Part shown: piece after piece, positions 45,580 through 56,047 of the stretch
How positions within the stretch are numbered: position 1 is the stretch's first letter
Layout of the letters: each line of letters opens with the position of its first letter
Assembly: GCA_013416395.1 (NCBI GenBank)
Contig: JACCEP010000002.1
Span: 186,001 to 250,000 of the forward strand
Source: Alcaligenaceae bacterium
GTDB lineage: Bacteria; Pseudomonadota; Gammaproteobacteria; Burkholderiales; Burkholderiaceae_B
DNA: 64,000 nt
Reading direction: 5' to 3'
Notes under the pieces: model-generated
What the model was told of the DNA's origin: nothing
Seen by the model: only the letters and a program-made list of their open reading frames with translations
Databases searched by the model: none
Position numbers and translations under genes: made by a program

Positions 45580-46248
45580 TCAGTGTTGCTGTAAGTGCCG
45601 AACAAGGGCTTGCAGGCGTTTATCCTGGATATTGCACTGCCTGAGCGCGTTGGCGGTTTCGAGTACGTATTCTACGCAGGGCCCATAGCTTCCATGGGCG
45701 TTGCGCACAATTTGTGCCAGGTGATCGGTAGACAAACCACGGACATAGGCGTCTGTATGGCGATTCATGGCAAAAACCAGCGCTGTGATCGTGCCCTGTT
45801 CAGTGCGGCAGTTGATCCACCGTGGCAAGTATGCGCCGCTGGGCATTTCGCGCTTCCACAAGGCCTCCATAGAATCAGGCACCTGGTGTGCAGGTATGCG
45901 AAAGGCCATGCCACGGCATGAACCGCCAGTGTCAAGACCGAACACCAGGCCAGGGCGGTCAGGTGTGCCGCGGTTAACGCGTGACCACAGGCATAGCGCA
46001 CGGTGGTAGCCATGCAGCAGTGCCAGCCGTTTTTCGGTGTAGTCGAACTCGGGCCGCCAGATCAGCGAACCATAGCCGTATACCCAGACGTCTTGGTCAG
46101 GTTGCCATCGGGCCATGGCGCTTTGCAGTGACGCAAGGCGTTCGGCCTCGGTAAGAAGACGAAAATTACTGGGCGCTGGTGCAGACGCCAGTGCGGGTTC
46201 GGGAGCAAAAACGGTATTCACGACAAAAGGGCTCCGTAGATTAACCAC
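45580..46248 (-). CDS. chaC: Glutathione-specific gamma-glutamylcyclotransferase (ChaC family)
   Basis: Cytosolic enzyme cleaving glutathione to 5-oxoproline and Cys-Gly. The substrate loop VYGYGSLIWRPEFD at about residue 55 is diagnostic; LALLHGYHRALCLWS follows, the catalytic glutamate lies in WKREMPSGAY, and the C-terminus has YVRGLSTDHLAQIV. The start is a GTG at 46248; 222 aa is normal. Together with ggt it gives the window two different glutathione-degrading enzymes. Upstream it faces tcdA across 316 bp. Confidence 0.93.
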   Translation of the reverse strand: MVNLRSPFVVNTVFAPEPALASAPAPSNFRLLTEAERLASLQSAMARWQPDQDVWVYGYGSLIWRPEFDYTEKRLALLHGYHRALCLWSRVNRGTPDRPGLVFGLDTGGSCRGMAFRIPAHQVPDSMEALWKREMPSGAYLPRWINCRTEQGTITALVFAMNRHTDAYVRGLSTDHLAQIVRNAHGSYGPCVEYVLETANALRQCNIQDKRLQALVRHLQQH

Positions 46249-46324
46249 TTGCCTGCGTCCGGCCCAATTTGCGGGCGGCCGCTGACAAGGCCTGAGGCGG
46301 GCATATGCAGTGACAGCCCGGGCT

Positions 46325-46366
46325 GTGATGATGCGGCCTCACCCGAGGCGCGTCTGGCATCATCAC
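46325..46366. repeat. Inverted repeat in the chaC-tcdA gap
   Basis: GTGATGATGC (46325-46334) and GCATCATCAC (46357-46366) are perfect inverted copies, with an inner GCCTC/GAGGC pair (46336-46340, 46345-46349). It lies about 80 bp upstream of chaC. The rest of the 316-bp gap 46249-46564 shows no gene; it must contain the two divergent promoters. Confidence 0.5.
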
Positions 46367-46564
46367 TTACTTGCTACTTCAATATTCTAAGGCACTCCTA
46401 TATGCTCTGGGGTTGTTTGCTTCTACAAAGACGGGGCCCGTGTACACTTTATGCACCCAAAGCGCAGTGTATTTAGCTGCTCGCCGTAGTCTTGGCTGCC
46501 TAGTTGGGTGGCCAGCCATCGGAACAGACTTATTTGGCTTTTATGAAACACTCCTTCAGGCATC

Positions 46565-47548
46565 ATGACAGACGCGACCAATATTGATTTGCAACGCCGC
46601 TTCGCTGGCCTTGAACGGTTATACGGGGTAGACGGGCTGTCGCGGCTGCAGGGCGCGCATGTGCTGGTGGCTGGCATTGGTGGCGTGGGGTCGTGGTGCG
46701 CCGAGGCGTTGGCGCGTTCAGGGGTGGGGGCCATTAGCCTGGTCGACCTTGATCATGTTGCCGAGTCTAATATCAACCGGCAGCTGCATGCATTGACCGA
46801 AACGGTTGGTCAGGCCAAGGTGGTGGCGATGGGGCAGCGGGTGCACGGCATTAACCCGGCGTGCAGGCTCACTATGATCGATGACTTCATAAGCCCCGAA
46901 AACGTCTCGGCAATTATCGCGGCAGACGTAGACCTGGTCGTTGATTGCACCGACCAGGCAGCCGCCAAGATCGCCATGATACTGGAATGCCGCACCCGCA
47001 AACTGCCTGTCGTGGTGTGTGGGGGCGCGGGCGGTAAAACTGACCCACTGGCGTTGCGGGCTAGCGACTTGTCGGCGGCCGTAAACGATGCCTTACTGTC
47101 AAAATTGCGCAACACGTTACGCCGTCTGCATCGATTTCCCCGAGCTGCCAGTCAGGCCGGCAAGGTCAAGCACCGCATTCCCAAAATGGGGGTGAGGGTT
47201 TTATGGTTTGATCAGCCTGCAATACTGCCGACGGCCTGGATGCAAGACATGAACGCTTCCGTGTCAGGCGACAAGGCTTCCAGCCAGGAAAATGACCTTA
47301 ATGTGCCATTACCCGAATATTTGGCACACGAAGCGGCAAGTCAGACGGAAAAGCCGGCCGCAAACCAGATAGCCAGCGCGCAGGCGCGCCCAGAGCTTGG
47401 TGAGTTGGCTGCTCTGGCACCTCAGGCAACGGCATTGCAGGGCCTTTCGTGCGCGGGTTATGGTTCGGCCGTCACGGTTACCGCACCCATGGGCATGGCT
47501 GCCGCCAGCGAGGCCATACATCACTTATTGCATGGCCGGTTCAAATAA
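46565..47548 (+). CDS. tcdA: tRNA threonylcarbamoyladenosine dehydratase with an insertion
   Basis: E1-like ATPase converting t6A37 of tRNA to its cyclic form. The N-terminus RRFAGLERLYGVDGLSRLQ, nucleotide loop GIGGVGSWCAEALARSGVG, SNINRQLHAL and KLPVVVCGGAGGKTDP are diagnostic, and the C-terminal GLSCAGYGSAVTVTAP is intact. Between VRVLWFDQP and GLSCAGYG there are about 65 residues, some 50 more than usual, low in complexity (Ala, Gln, Glu, Ser rich). 327 aa versus about 270. Divergent from chaC. Confidence 0.93.
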   Translation: MTDATNIDLQRRFAGLERLYGVDGLSRLQGAHVLVAGIGGVGSWCAEALARSGVGAISLVDLDHVAESNINRQLHALTETVGQAKVVAMGQRVHGINPACRLTMIDDFISPENVSAIIAADVDLVVDCTDQAAAKIAMILECRTRKLPVVVCGGAGGKTDPLALRASDLSAAVNDALLSKLRNTLRRLHRFPRAASQAGKVKHRIPKMGVRVLWFDQPAILPTAWMQDMNASVSGDKASSQENDLNVPLPEYLAHEAASQTEKPAANQIASAQARPELGELAALAPQATALQGLSCAGYGSAVTVTAPMGMAAASEAIHHLLHGRFK

Positions 47549-47569
47549 AAACAACGATGGAGATAACCT

Positions 47570-48757
47570 ATGTATCACGATGATTCATGGCTGGAGTGGC
47601 CTTTTTTTGACGACTCCCATCGTCAACTGGCTAAAGCGTTAAATCAGTGGTGTGTCGCTAACCTGGGCGATGTTGACCATACTGACGTCAATCAGGCATG
47701 CAAAGGCCTGGTGTCGCAACTGGGCAAGGCGGGTTGGCTCAGGTATTGCATTCCTTCAGGTGATGCTGATAAGGCCTTAAGCCTGGGCGGTATTTATCCG
47801 CAGATTGACTCCCGCTCCGTGTGTATTTTGCGTGAAACACTAGGGCGCTATGATGCGCTGGCCGATTTTGCCTTCGCCATGCAGGGGTTGGGGTCGGGTG
47901 CCATTACGCTGGCAGGCAGTGATGCCATCAGGCAGCGTTATCTTCCTCGCGTCGCGACGGGTGAGGCCATTGCCGCATTTGCGCTTTCCGAGCCTGACGC
48001 GGGCTCCGATGTGGCGGCCCTAACCTGCTCGGCCTCCCGGGACGGCGATGCGTTCGTGCTTAATGGCAGAAAAACCTGGATTTCAAATGGCGGTATCGCC
48101 GACTTCTATTGTGTTTTTGTGCGCACTGAGGTTGATGCAGGCTCGCGCGGCATCAGCGCTTTTGTTGTCGATGCAGATACGCCAGGCCTGAGTGTGGAGT
48201 CGCAGATTAACGTTATGTCACCCCATCCGCTGGCGACGCTGCGTTTTGATGGTTGTCGTGTGCCCGCTGGTCACATGCTGGGCGAGCCAGGGCAGGGCTT
48301 TAAGCTGGCCATGCGCACGCTGGATATTTTCCGTTGCTCTGTGGCGGCTGCCGCCCTGGGTTTTGCTCGTCGCGCGCTGTCCGAGGGTCTGGCCAGGGCC
48401 AGCAGCAGAAAAATGTTTGGCCAGACGCTGGCAGACTTTCAGCTAACGCAGGCTGCATTTGGCGATATTGCCACAGCCATTGATCAAAGTGCGCTGTTGA
48501 CCTACCGCGCAGCCTGGACACGCGACGTGGTTGGCCGCTCGACCACGGCAGAAACCGCCATGGCCAAGATGGCATCAACAGAGTCTGCCCAGTGGGTGAT
48601 AGACCGTGTGCTGCAGATGTTTGGCGGCCAGGGGCTGGTGAGCAATACGCCGGTTGAAAGGCTGTATCGCGATATTCGAGCCTTGCGAATTTATGAAGGT
48701 GCAACCGAGGTTCAAAAACTGATCATCGCGCGCGAACTGCTGAAAGCAACAAAATAG
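47570..48757 (+). CDS. Acyl-CoA dehydrogenase family protein
   Basis: A 395-aa flavoprotein with all three acyl-CoA dehydrogenase domains: IAAFALSEPDAGSDVAAL (FAD/substrate loop), GRKTWISNGGIADFYCVF, and the C-terminal VLQMFGGQGLVSNTPVERLY, RDIRALRIYEGATEVQKLI with catalytic Glu in the YEG position. The substrate is unknown. It starts 21 bp after tcdA and may be cotranscribed, though the functions are unrelated. Confidence 0.9.
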   Translation: MYHDDSWLEWPFFDDSHRQLAKALNQWCVANLGDVDHTDVNQACKGLVSQLGKAGWLRYCIPSGDADKALSLGGIYPQIDSRSVCILRETLGRYDALADFAFAMQGLGSGAITLAGSDAIRQRYLPRVATGEAIAAFALSEPDAGSDVAALTCSASRDGDAFVLNGRKTWISNGGIADFYCVFVRTEVDAGSRGISAFVVDADTPGLSVESQINVMSPHPLATLRFDGCRVPAGHMLGEPGQGFKLAMRTLDIFRCSVAAAALGFARRALSEGLARASSRKMFGQTLADFQLTQAAFGDIATAIDQSALLTYRAAWTRDVVGRSTTAETAMAKMASTESAQWVIDRVLQMFGGQGLVSNTPVERLYRDIRALRIYEGATEVQKLIIARELLKATK

Positions 48758-48785
48758 CGGATTGTTGCGGCAGCTTGGGTCAAAA

Positions 48786-49712
48786 TCAGGTTCGCACTCG
48801 GTCCCGCACATACAGCAAAAGGCCTACGGGCCACATCAGGCAGACCAGCAAGTGCGGCGCAAAGCCTTTCAGTGACCAGCCGTCGGGTTGTTCCTGGTGG
48901 TTATCGCGCATGTGTAAAGAAAATCTGGTGTAGCGTGCCGCCGCCATCAGAAACGCCTGGGGACGATAACGAAACCAGGGCAGGCACTCGACGACGGTAT
49001 CTCTGGCCAGCAGCCACAGCCCCAGTGCGTGTTGCTGGCTGTTACGGCCCTGATGCGACAGCGAATCGGGGCTGTCGTAATACACCCGGAACACCTGGTT
49101 GACGAAGCGGGTGAGGTAGCCAGCACGTGCAATGGCTCGCCAGACCAGGCTTTCAGGCACAAAGCCGGCGATTTCTTCCGGAAACGGAAACTGGCGCAAC
49201 ACGTCAGTGCGAAGACAGCCGAATTTTTCCCCCCTGACCCTGTACTTGAAGGTCATGTCGAGTGAAGTGGCGTCAAACACATCGCTGGGATACATGTCAC
49301 CCACAATACGTCCGTCGGGGCGGGCACAGAGGCCGGTAATGGCGACGTAATGCTCTCGTTCATCTAGCGGGATTTCGTTCCACGCACTGGCCATGCTGTA
49401 CAGCGCGTTGGCGTCGAGGCTGTCGTCACTGTCTATGGCCACGACCAGCTCACCGCTGGCTTTCTGCACACCACGGTTAAAGGCGGTTTTTTTGTGCTGG
49501 TTGTTTTGCCACATATAGTGAATGGGGAAACTGGCTTCCTGCTGCCAGCCCATAACCATCGTGCGTGTATCGTCGGTGGAACCGTCATCAACGATTACCC
49601 ATTCAAAGTCTTGAAACGATTGGTCACACAACGACTGGTACAGACGCTCAAGCGTGTGCGCCCGATTGTAAGTGGGGGTTACGACCGTAAAAAGGTGACG
49701 CCATATAGACAT
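48786..49712 (-). CDS. Family 2 glycosyltransferase
   Basis: A 308-aa GT-A fold enzyme. FTVVTPTYNRAHTLERLYQS opens the Rossmann-like domain, WVIVDDGSTDDTRTM gives the nucleotide-binding Asp residues, and VVAIDSDDSLDANAL is the DxD-type metal site. A hydrophobic C-terminal segment (HLLVCLMWPVGLLLYV) suggests membrane attachment. Expected role in surface polysaccharide synthesis; donor and acceptor are unknown and no other such genes are adjacent. Convergent with the acyl-CoA dehydrogenase. Confidence 0.9.
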   Translation of the reverse strand: MSIWRHLFTVVTPTYNRAHTLERLYQSLCDQSFQDFEWVIVDDGSTDDTRTMVMGWQQEASFPIHYMWQNNQHKKTAFNRGVQKASGELVVAIDSDDSLDANALYSMASAWNEIPLDEREHYVAITGLCARPDGRIVGDMYPSDVFDATSLDMTFKYRVRGEKFGCLRTDVLRQFPFPEEIAGFVPESLVWRAIARAGYLTRFVNQVFRVYYDSPDSLSHQGRNSQQHALGLWLLARDTVVECLPWFRYRPQAFLMAAARYTRFSLHMRDNHQEQPDGWSLKGFAPHLLVCLMWPVGLLLYVRDRVRT

Positions 49713-49752
49713 AGAATTTTCTTTTATGTACTGCTATGCCGTGATGATAGGC

Positions 49753-49790
49753 GAAAAAAAACCCGCAGTTTGGAGTTCTGCGGATTTCTT
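49753..49790 (-). terminator. Minus-strand intrinsic terminator
   Basis: On the minus strand CCGCAG (complement of 49778-49783) pairs with CTGCGG (complement of 49763-49768) and is followed by eight T (49754-49761). It lies about 170 bases past the stop of the 42-aa gene and just before the glycosyltransferase start. Confidence 0.7.
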
Positions 49791-49961
49791 GCCAACCTTA
49801 CAACAGGATACAAGCAAAACTGACGTATTCAACGTGAATGTGCCAGTTTTTGGTCTTTAGGCTGTTTGTACTAGAGACCATGCAGTATTGCCTGGTGCAA
49901 CCTGATCACGCTTGGGGGCTAGCCCCCATTGCACTGGCAAAGAGCCAGCGCGTTGCCGTGA

Positions 49962-50090
49962 TTAGGCGCGCTTGACCTTTTCAAGCATTTTGAACACGCC
50001 TTTAGGCGCGCGCACAAAAAGACGCTTGAAAGCCTTGCCCAGGCAACGGCGTTCAAGGGTGTTGCGACGGTTGCGTTTGATTTCTGCCAT
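49962..50090 (-). CDS. Small, strongly basic protein (42 aa)
   Basis: A 42-residue frame reading MAEIKRNRRNTLERRCLGKA then FKRLFVRAPKGVFKMLEKVK RA, with 16 Lys/Arg. A good ribosome-binding sequence (GGAGA, 7 bases before ATG) and a downstream minus-strand terminator support expression. I do not recognise a family; composition suggests nucleic-acid or ribosome binding. It is divergent from uvrA, with 191 bp between. Confidence 0.65.
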   Translation of the reverse strand: MAEIKRNRRNTLERRCLGKAFKRLFVRAPKGVFKMLEKVKRA

Positions 50091-50281
50091 GATAATTCTC
50101 CGGTCTTTGCATGAAAGGCCAGGCTGGCGTGCAAGGCCCATAAATTCAGTTAACCCAACATTCTACCCCAGAACCGTGTTGGGCCACAAAAAGTCAGGCT
50201 TAAGCGGTACAGGCGGGCCCAAGTTGATGCGGCATCAAGGTAATCGGTGAGCATTGCCAAAAGAGCGATTATCATAGCGAT

Positions 50282-53200
50282 ATGAGTTCACAGATACGCA
50301 TCTTTGGCGCCCGCCAGAACAACCTTAAAAACCTCGACGTCTCCATCACAACCGGCGAGCTGCTGGTCGTTACTGGTGTGTCAGGCTCGGGTAAGAGTTC
50401 ACTGGCTTTCGACACCCTGTACGCCGAGGGTCAACGCCGCTACGTCGAAACCTTCTCGCCCTATGCGAGACAGTTTCTCGATCGCATGGATAAACCCCAG
50501 GTCGAGCGCATCGAGGGCATTTTGCCCGCCATTGCCATAGACCAGGTCAACCCGGTGCGCAATTCACGCAGCACCGTGGGCACCATGACCGAGCTGAACG
50601 ATCATTTCAAGCTGTTGTTTGCGCGCCTGGGGCGGTTGTACTGTCGTTGCTGTGGCAAGCAGGTGCGGCGTGACAACCCCCAATCCATCTGCCAGCAACT
50701 GGCGGTTCTCAGTCAGCCTGACGACCCACGGCTTGTCATTACCTTTCCGGTGGTCATTCCTGCCAACTACACCGAAGATGAGGTGCGCGGGTTTCTTGAT
50801 CAGCAGGGCTATACCAGGGTTCATCACGAAGAAACTCGCCTGTACACACCGCCCGTGCCCAAAAAGGCCAAAGGCAAGCGCGCCAAGCCTAAGCCTGAGC
50901 AGCGCCGGGTCCTGCATGTGGTGCAAGACCGGTTCCGCTACGGCTCTGCCGAGGCAGAGCGCGTCATGGAGGCCCTTGACGCTGCACTAAAGCAGGGTGA
51001 TGGGCACATTGCCGTGCATGCCATGCCTGAATCGGGCGACGAAGCGGCTCAAGAAACCGTATGGCGATTCAGTAGTCGTTTGCATTGCGCGCAGTGCGAT
51101 ATTGAATACACCCCGCCATTGCCCAGCACGTTTTCGTTTAATTCGCCTCTGGGGGCGTGTGAGTCGTGTCGCGGTTTTGGTCGTGTCATGGGAATTGATT
51201 ACGGGCTGGTCGTGCCTGATGAAACCAAAACCTTGCGTGAGGGCGCGGTCAAGCCATGGCAGACCAATAGCTACAAAGAGTGTCAGGCCGAGCTGGAGCG
51301 CTACGCCCCCGCCGCCAAGGTGCGTCTTGACACCCCCTGGAAGGATCTGGACGACGACGAGAAACGCTGGGTTATTGACGGTACCCTCGACTGGAAGGGC
51401 GGCCAGCAGGCGTGGAAAACGCAATGGTATGGGGCGCAGCGTTTTTTTGACTGGCTCGAATCACGCGCCTACAAAATGCATGTGCGTGTGCTTTTGTCCA
51501 AATATCGCAGCTACACGCCCTGCCCAACCTGCAATGGTTCTAGGCTCAAGCCCGATGCAACGCTGTGGCGGGTGGGCGATGGGGTGCACCGCGAGCAAGA
51601 CGATGCCTATCCGCGCTTTATGCCAGTGCATGCCTCCTGGACGCGCGAGCAGCTCAACGCCTTGCCCGGGCTCTGTATTCATGACCTCATGCGCCTGCCT
51701 ATACAGCGTGTGCGCGATTATTTCGTCGACATCAGCTTTGGGGCCGATATTGACGCAGCCATTGATTTGCTGCTTTCCGAGGTACGCACACGCCTGAAGT
51801 TTTTATGCGATGTGGGGCTGGGCTATTTGTCGCTCGACCGCCAAAGCCGCACCCTGTCGGGCGGTGAGGTGCAGCGCATTAACCTGACCACTGCGCTGGG
51901 CACGTCGCTGGTTAATACGCTTTTTGTGCTGGATGAACCCTCCATAGGGCTGCACCCGCGCGACATGCATAGGGTGGTTGAGGTCATGCACCGACTGCGG
52001 GCCAACGGTAATACCCTGGTCGTGGTAGAGCACGACCCGCAGGTAATGATTGCAGCCGACCGCATCATGGATATGGGCCCCGGCCCGGGTGAGCGGGGGG
52101 GCAACATCGTATTCGATGGCACACCTGCGCAGTTGCGCAATGCTGATACGCTGACCGGTAACTATCTGGGCGGTCGACTTCGTGTCGAAGCCCCGCGACC
52201 CATGCCTGTGGCACCCAACACGCCCAGGCTTATTCTGGAAGGTGCTCGCGCCAACAACCTCAAAAATGTATCGGTGTCTATTCCGCTGGGTCGGCTGGTG
52301 TGTGTAACCGGCGTGTCGGGCTCAGGCAAATCTACGCTAATCCAAGATGTACTCTACCCGGCCATTCTCAAACAACACGGCAAACCGACCGAAGCGCCGG
52401 GCGAGTTTGATCGCCTGCTTGGCGTAGAGATGCTGGCCGATGTCGTTATGGTCGATCAAACGCCTATTGGCAAGACAGCGCGTTCAAACCCGGCCAGCTA
52501 CGTTGGCGCATTCGACTCTGTGCGTAAACTGTTTGCACAGGCGCCGATGTCCCGCGAGCGTGGCTATACCGCCGGTACGTTCAGCTTTAATACTGGCGAT
52601 GGGCGTTGCCCCACCTGCGGTGGCACGGGCTTTGAACACGTCGAAATGCAGTTTTTGTCTGATGTTTACCTGCGTTGCCCTGACTGCGACGGCAAGCGTT
52701 TCAGGCCCGAAGTGCTGGAGGTGCAGGTTGAACACCTCGGGCGCACCGCGTCCATTGATCAAGTGCTTGAGATGACGGTGTCAGAGGCCCTGTCGTTTTT
52801 CAGTGGCCTGCGTGACGTGCAGTGGGCGCTTGCGCCGCTCGCCGATGTTGGCCTCGAATACTTGCGCCTGGGTCAGCCCGTGCCCACCTTGTCGGGGGGG
52901 GAAGCGCAGCGGTTAAAACTGGCCGGCCATTTGGCGGCTGCCTCCCGCAGCGGCATCTCGTCGGCCAGGGTGGCAAAGAAGGGCAGCCTGTTCCTGTTTG
53001 ATGAGCCTACCACCGGGCTGCATTTTGATGATGTGGCAAAGCTGATGCAGGCTTTCCGCAAGCTGCTCGCCGCCGGGCATTCGTTGTTGATCATCGAGCA
53101 TAACCTCGATGTCATCCGTGCGGCAGACTGGCTCATTGACCTGGGGCCTGAGGGGGGTGACGCCGGGGGCGAAGTGGTGGGCGTAGGTACGCCAGAAGAC

Positions 53201-56047
53201 CTGGCCGCCAATGCTGCGTCGCACACCGGCCAGGCGCTTGCTGATTACACCTCAGCCATTGTGTATGAAGACCGTTCGCAGGCGGCACGTCTGCTTGCCG
53301 AGCCTGAGCGCCAGTATGGGGCCGAAGCAGGCACACCACTGCAGACTGCGCTGCGGCGTCGTCGCGACAACCACAGCATAGATATTCTCAATGCGCGCGA
53401 GCACAATCTGAAAGGTATTAACGTCAGCATTCCGCGTGACACCTTTACGGTAGTTACTGGCGTGTCAGGCTCGGGCAAGTCGACGCTGGCCTTTGATATT
53501 TTGTTTAACGAAGGGCAACGCCGTTATCTTGAATCATTAAACGCCTATGCGCGGGCCATTGTGCAGCCAGCGGGTAAGCCTGATGTTGACGCCATTTACG
53601 GTATTCCGCCTACGGTGGCCATTGAGCAGCGCACCAGTCGTGGCGGGCGCAAGTCGACGGTGGCTACCATGACAGAAATTCACCATTTTCTGCGCCTGCT
53701 GTACGTCAAACTGGGCACTCAGATGTGTCCTACCTGCCATGTTCCGGTCGAGCCGCAAAAGCCGGAACAAATCGTGGCGCAGATTATGCGCGATTACAAA
53801 GGCAGGCATATTGGTGTGCTCGCCCCGTTGGTGGTTGCCCGTAAAGGGTATTACACCGACCTGGCCAAATGGGCTGCAGGCAAAGGCTATACGCATTTGC
53901 GCGTCGATGGTGAGTTTATCGCCGTCGCGCCATGGCCCCGTCTTGATCGTTATAAAGAACATACGATAGAACTTCCCGTGGCCGATCTGCTGGTCGACTC
54001 GAATGACGAAGCAGGCCTGCGCACGGCGGTTCGCAGTGCACTTGAACACGGGCATGGCACCATGGGCGTACTGGTTGACCTTACTGACGACCACACCTTA
54101 TCGCTGGAGCTGCGGCGTGAGGCAGGCTTGGGCGTATCGGCGCAGTATCACCAGTTTTCAGTCAAGCGTGCGTGTCCGTGTTGTGGCACAAGCTTTCCTG
54201 AGCCTGATCCACGCATGTTTTCATACAACTCCAAACATGGTTGGTGCACGAGCTGTTTCGGTACAGGGCTGCAGCTTTCAGGGTTTGATGAGGAACAGAC
54301 GGGTGAAGAAAGTGCATGGAATGCCGGTTATGAAGGGCAGACTGAGCCGTGCCGGGCCTGTCACGGCGAGCGCCTCAATCCGGTTTCGCGGGCTTTTTTA
54401 TGGCGTGACCGCTCTATAGCCCAGCTGGCATCCATGCCGGTCTCTGATGCACAGTCTTTCTTTACCGGCCTGGTGGCGCGTGGTCGCGAGGCCGAAATTG
54501 CCCGCGATATTCTGACCGAGGTGCAGGGGCGTCTTAATTTCATGCAAGAAGTCGGCCTGGGTTATCTGGCGCTGGACCGCGCCGCACCCACGCTGTCGGG
54601 CGGTGAGGCGCAACGAATCCGCCTGGCGGCACAGTTGGGTTCCAATCTTCAGGGCGTGTGTTACGTGCTGGACGAGCCAACCATCGGCCTGCATGCGCGT
54701 GACAACCAAATTCTTCTGAACGCGCTGGCTACGCTCGAGCGTAATGGCAATACGCTGGTGGTGGTTGAGCACGATGAAGACACCATACGGCGAGCCTCCC
54801 ACATTATTGATATAGGCCCGGGTGCCGGTGTGCGTGGCGGCATGGTGGTAGCACAGGGTACAGCGCAAGATCTCATGGACAACCCGGCGTCAGTGACCGG
54901 CCGCTTTCTGAAGCATCCGTTGCAGCACCCCATGAATGGCCGACGCACTGTCGACAAGGAAACCCCCGTTATTGAAGTGCTGGGTGCCCATATGCATAAT
55001 CTGCATAACGTCAATGCACGTATCCCGGTTGGTCGCCTCAGTGTTATCACAGGCGTTTCAGGCTCGGGTAAATCTACGCTGGCGCGTGAAGTATTGCTCG
55101 ACAATATTGCGCTGGCAGTGTCGCAGCGTAAGGTGCCGGTCTGGAAGGGCTGCGTTGAGGTCAAAGGCTGGGATCAGGTTGATCGTGTGCTAGAGGTCGA
55201 CCAGACACCCATCGGCAAAACGCCCCGCTCTTGTCCTGCAACCTATGTCGGCTTTTGGGATGATGTGCGCAAGCTCTTTGCCGGTACGCGTGAAGCGCGC
55301 GTGCGCGGCTGGTCGGCGACGCGCTTTTCCTTTAACACAGGCGATGGCCGTTGCCCGGTGTGTGAAGGGCAGGGCATGCGCACCATAGAAATGAGTTTTC
55401 TGCCCGACGTCAAAGTGCTGTGCGATGCATGCCACGGTGAACGCTTTAGCCGCGACACGCTTAACGTTACATGGCGTGAAAAAAGCGCGGGCGAAGTGCT
55501 CAAAATGGAAGTGGATGAAGCCGTCGGCTTTTTCAGTGCCCATTCAAGAATTTCACGTATTTTGCAGCTGATGCAAGATGTAGGCTTGGGGTATCTGACG
55601 CTGGGCCAGCCTTCGCCCACCCTGTCGGGGGGTGAGGCGCAGCGCATCAAGCTGGTCACAGAGCTGGCCAAAGCGCGCATGGATGAAGGGGTGGTCAAGA
55701 CCGGGCGCGCGTCGCGCCTGCCGCACACCTTGTACGTGCTGGATGAGCCCACGGTTGGGCTCTCTGGTGCCGATGTCGAAAAGCTGATCAACGTACTGCA
55801 CCGTTTGGTCGAGGCCGGCAACACCGTGGTGGTTATTGAGCACAATCTTGACATTATTGCTGAGGCCGATTGGATGGTCGATTTGGGCCCGGAAGGCGGC
55901 ACAGGCGGTGGCCACCTGGTTGTGCAGGGTACCCCCGAGGACGTTATTGCCCGAAGCCCGGTATCACATACGGGCGAGGCACTGGTCCGGTTTCTTAAAG
56001 CCGGCCAGCAGGCGAACGAGGTAAAGCCAGATGCTGTGCCGCTTTGA
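50282..56047 (+). CDS. uvrA: Double-length UvrA-like excinuclease subunit A (tandem UvrA)
   Basis: A 1921-aa protein with two complete UvrA units in one frame. Four Walker A loops (GVSGSGKS) start at about residues 32, 677, 1060 and 1591, giving four ABC modules; signature TLSGGE is seen at about 524, again near 870, 1440 and 1783. Each unit has the UvrA zinc modules: CAQC...GACESC and CPTCGG...CPDC in the first, CPCCG...CTSC and CPVCEG...CDAC in the second. The last Walker B reads [12 protein letters not shown], not the usual DEPTxGLHxxD. E. coli UvrA is about 940 aa. Comparable tandem forms occur in some Burkholderiales. Expected to bind damaged DNA; whether it is the main UvrA or a paralogue is not known from this window. 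Confidence 0.93.
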   Translation: MSSQIRIFGARQNNLKNLDVSITTGELLVVTGVSGSGKSSLAFDTLYAEGQRRYVETFSPYARQFLDRMDKPQVERIEGILPAIAIDQVNPVRNSRSTVGTMTELNDHFKLLFARLGRLYCRCCGKQVRRDNPQSICQQLAVLSQPDDPRLVITFPVVIPANYTEDEVRGFLDQQGYTRVHHEETRLYTPPVPKKAKGKRAKPKPEQRRVLHVVQDRFRYGSAEAERVMEALDAALKQGDGHIAVHAMPESGDEAAQETVWRFSSRLHCAQCDIEYTPPLPSTFSFNSPLGACESCRGFGRVMGIDYGLVVPDETKTLREGAVKPWQTNSYKECQAELERYAPAAKVRLDTPWKDLDDDEKRWVIDGTLDWKGGQQAWKTQWYGAQRFFDWLESRAYKMHVRVLLSKYRSYTPCPTCNGSRLKPDATLWRVGDGVHREQDDAYPRFMPVHASWTREQLNALPGLCIHDLMRLPIQRVRDYFVDISFGADIDAAIDLLLSEVRTRLKFLCDVGLGYLSLDRQSRTLSGGEVQRINLTTALGTSLVNTLFVLDEPSIGLHPRDMHRVVEVMHRLRANGNTLVVVEHDPQVMIAADRIMDMGPGPGERGGNIVFDGTPAQLRNADTLTGNYLGGRLRVEAPRPMPVAPNTPRLILEGARANNLKNVSVSIPLGRLVCVTGVSGSGKSTLIQDVLYPAILKQHGKPTEAPGEFDRLLGVEMLADVVMVDQTPIGKTARSNPASYVGAFDSVRKLFAQAPMSRERGYTAGTFSFNTGDGRCPTCGGTGFEHVEMQFLSDVYLRCPDCDGKRFRPEVLEVQVEHLGRTASIDQVLEMTVSEALSFFSGLRDVQWALAPLADVGLEYLRLGQPVPTLSGGEAQRLKLAGHLAAASRSGISSARVAKKGSLFLFDEPTTGLHFDDVAKLMQAFRKLLAAGHSLLIIEHNLDVIRAADWLIDLGPEGGDAGGEVVGVGTPEDLAANAASHTGQALADYTSAIVYEDRSQAARLLAEPERQYGAEAGTPLQTALRRRRDNHSIDILNAREHNLKGINVSIPRDTFTVVTGVSGSGKSTLAFDILFNEGQRRYLESLNAYARAIVQPAGKPDVDAIYGIPPTVAIEQRTSRGGRKSTVATMTEIHHFLRLLYVKLGTQMCPTCHVPVEPQKPEQIVAQIMRDYKGRHIGVLAPLVVARKGYYTDLAKWAAGKGYTHLRVDGEFIAVAPWPRLDRYKEHTIELPVADLLVDSNDEAGLRTAVRSALEHGHGTMGVLVDLTDDHTLSLELRREAGLGVSAQYHQFSVKRACPCCGTSFPEPDPRMFSYNSKHGWCTSCFGTGLQLSGFDEEQTGEESAWNAGYEGQTEPCRACHGERLNPVSRAFLWRDRSIAQLASMPVSDAQSFFTGLVARGREAEIARDILTEVQGRLNFMQEVGLGYLALDRAAPTLSGGEAQRIRLAAQLGSNLQGVCYVLDEPTIGLHARDNQILLNALATLERNGNTLVVVEHDEDTIRRASHIIDIGPGAGVRGGMVVAQGTAQDLMDNPASVTGRFLKHPLQHPMNGRRTVDKETPVIEVLGAHMHNLHNVNARIPVGRLSVITGVSGSGKSTLAREVLLDNIALAVSQRKVPVWKGCVEVKGWDQVDRVLEVDQTPIGKTPRSCPATYVGFWDDVRKLFAGTREARVRGWSATRFSFNTGDGRCPVCEGQGMRTIEMSFLPDVKVLCDACHGERFSRDTLNVTWREKSAGEVLKMEVDEAVGFFSAHSRISRILQLMQDVGLGYLTLGQPSPTLSGGEAQRIKLVTELAKARMDEGVVKTGRASRLPHTLYVLDEPTVGLSGADVEKLINVLHRLVEAGNTVVVIEHNLDIIAEADWMVDLGPEGGTGGGHLVVQGTPEDVIARSPVSHTGEALVRFLKAGQQANEVKPDAVPL

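Noticed and set aside
49971-50090. Small basic frame as ribosomal protein bL36 (RpmJ)
   Set aside because: It lacks the CxxC...CxxH zinc ligands and the MKVxxSVKK start of bL36.
50282-56047. Double UvrA as a simple assembly duplication
   Set aside because: The two halves differ throughout, have different zinc-finger spacing and different final Walker B, so they are diverged, not copied by assembly error.
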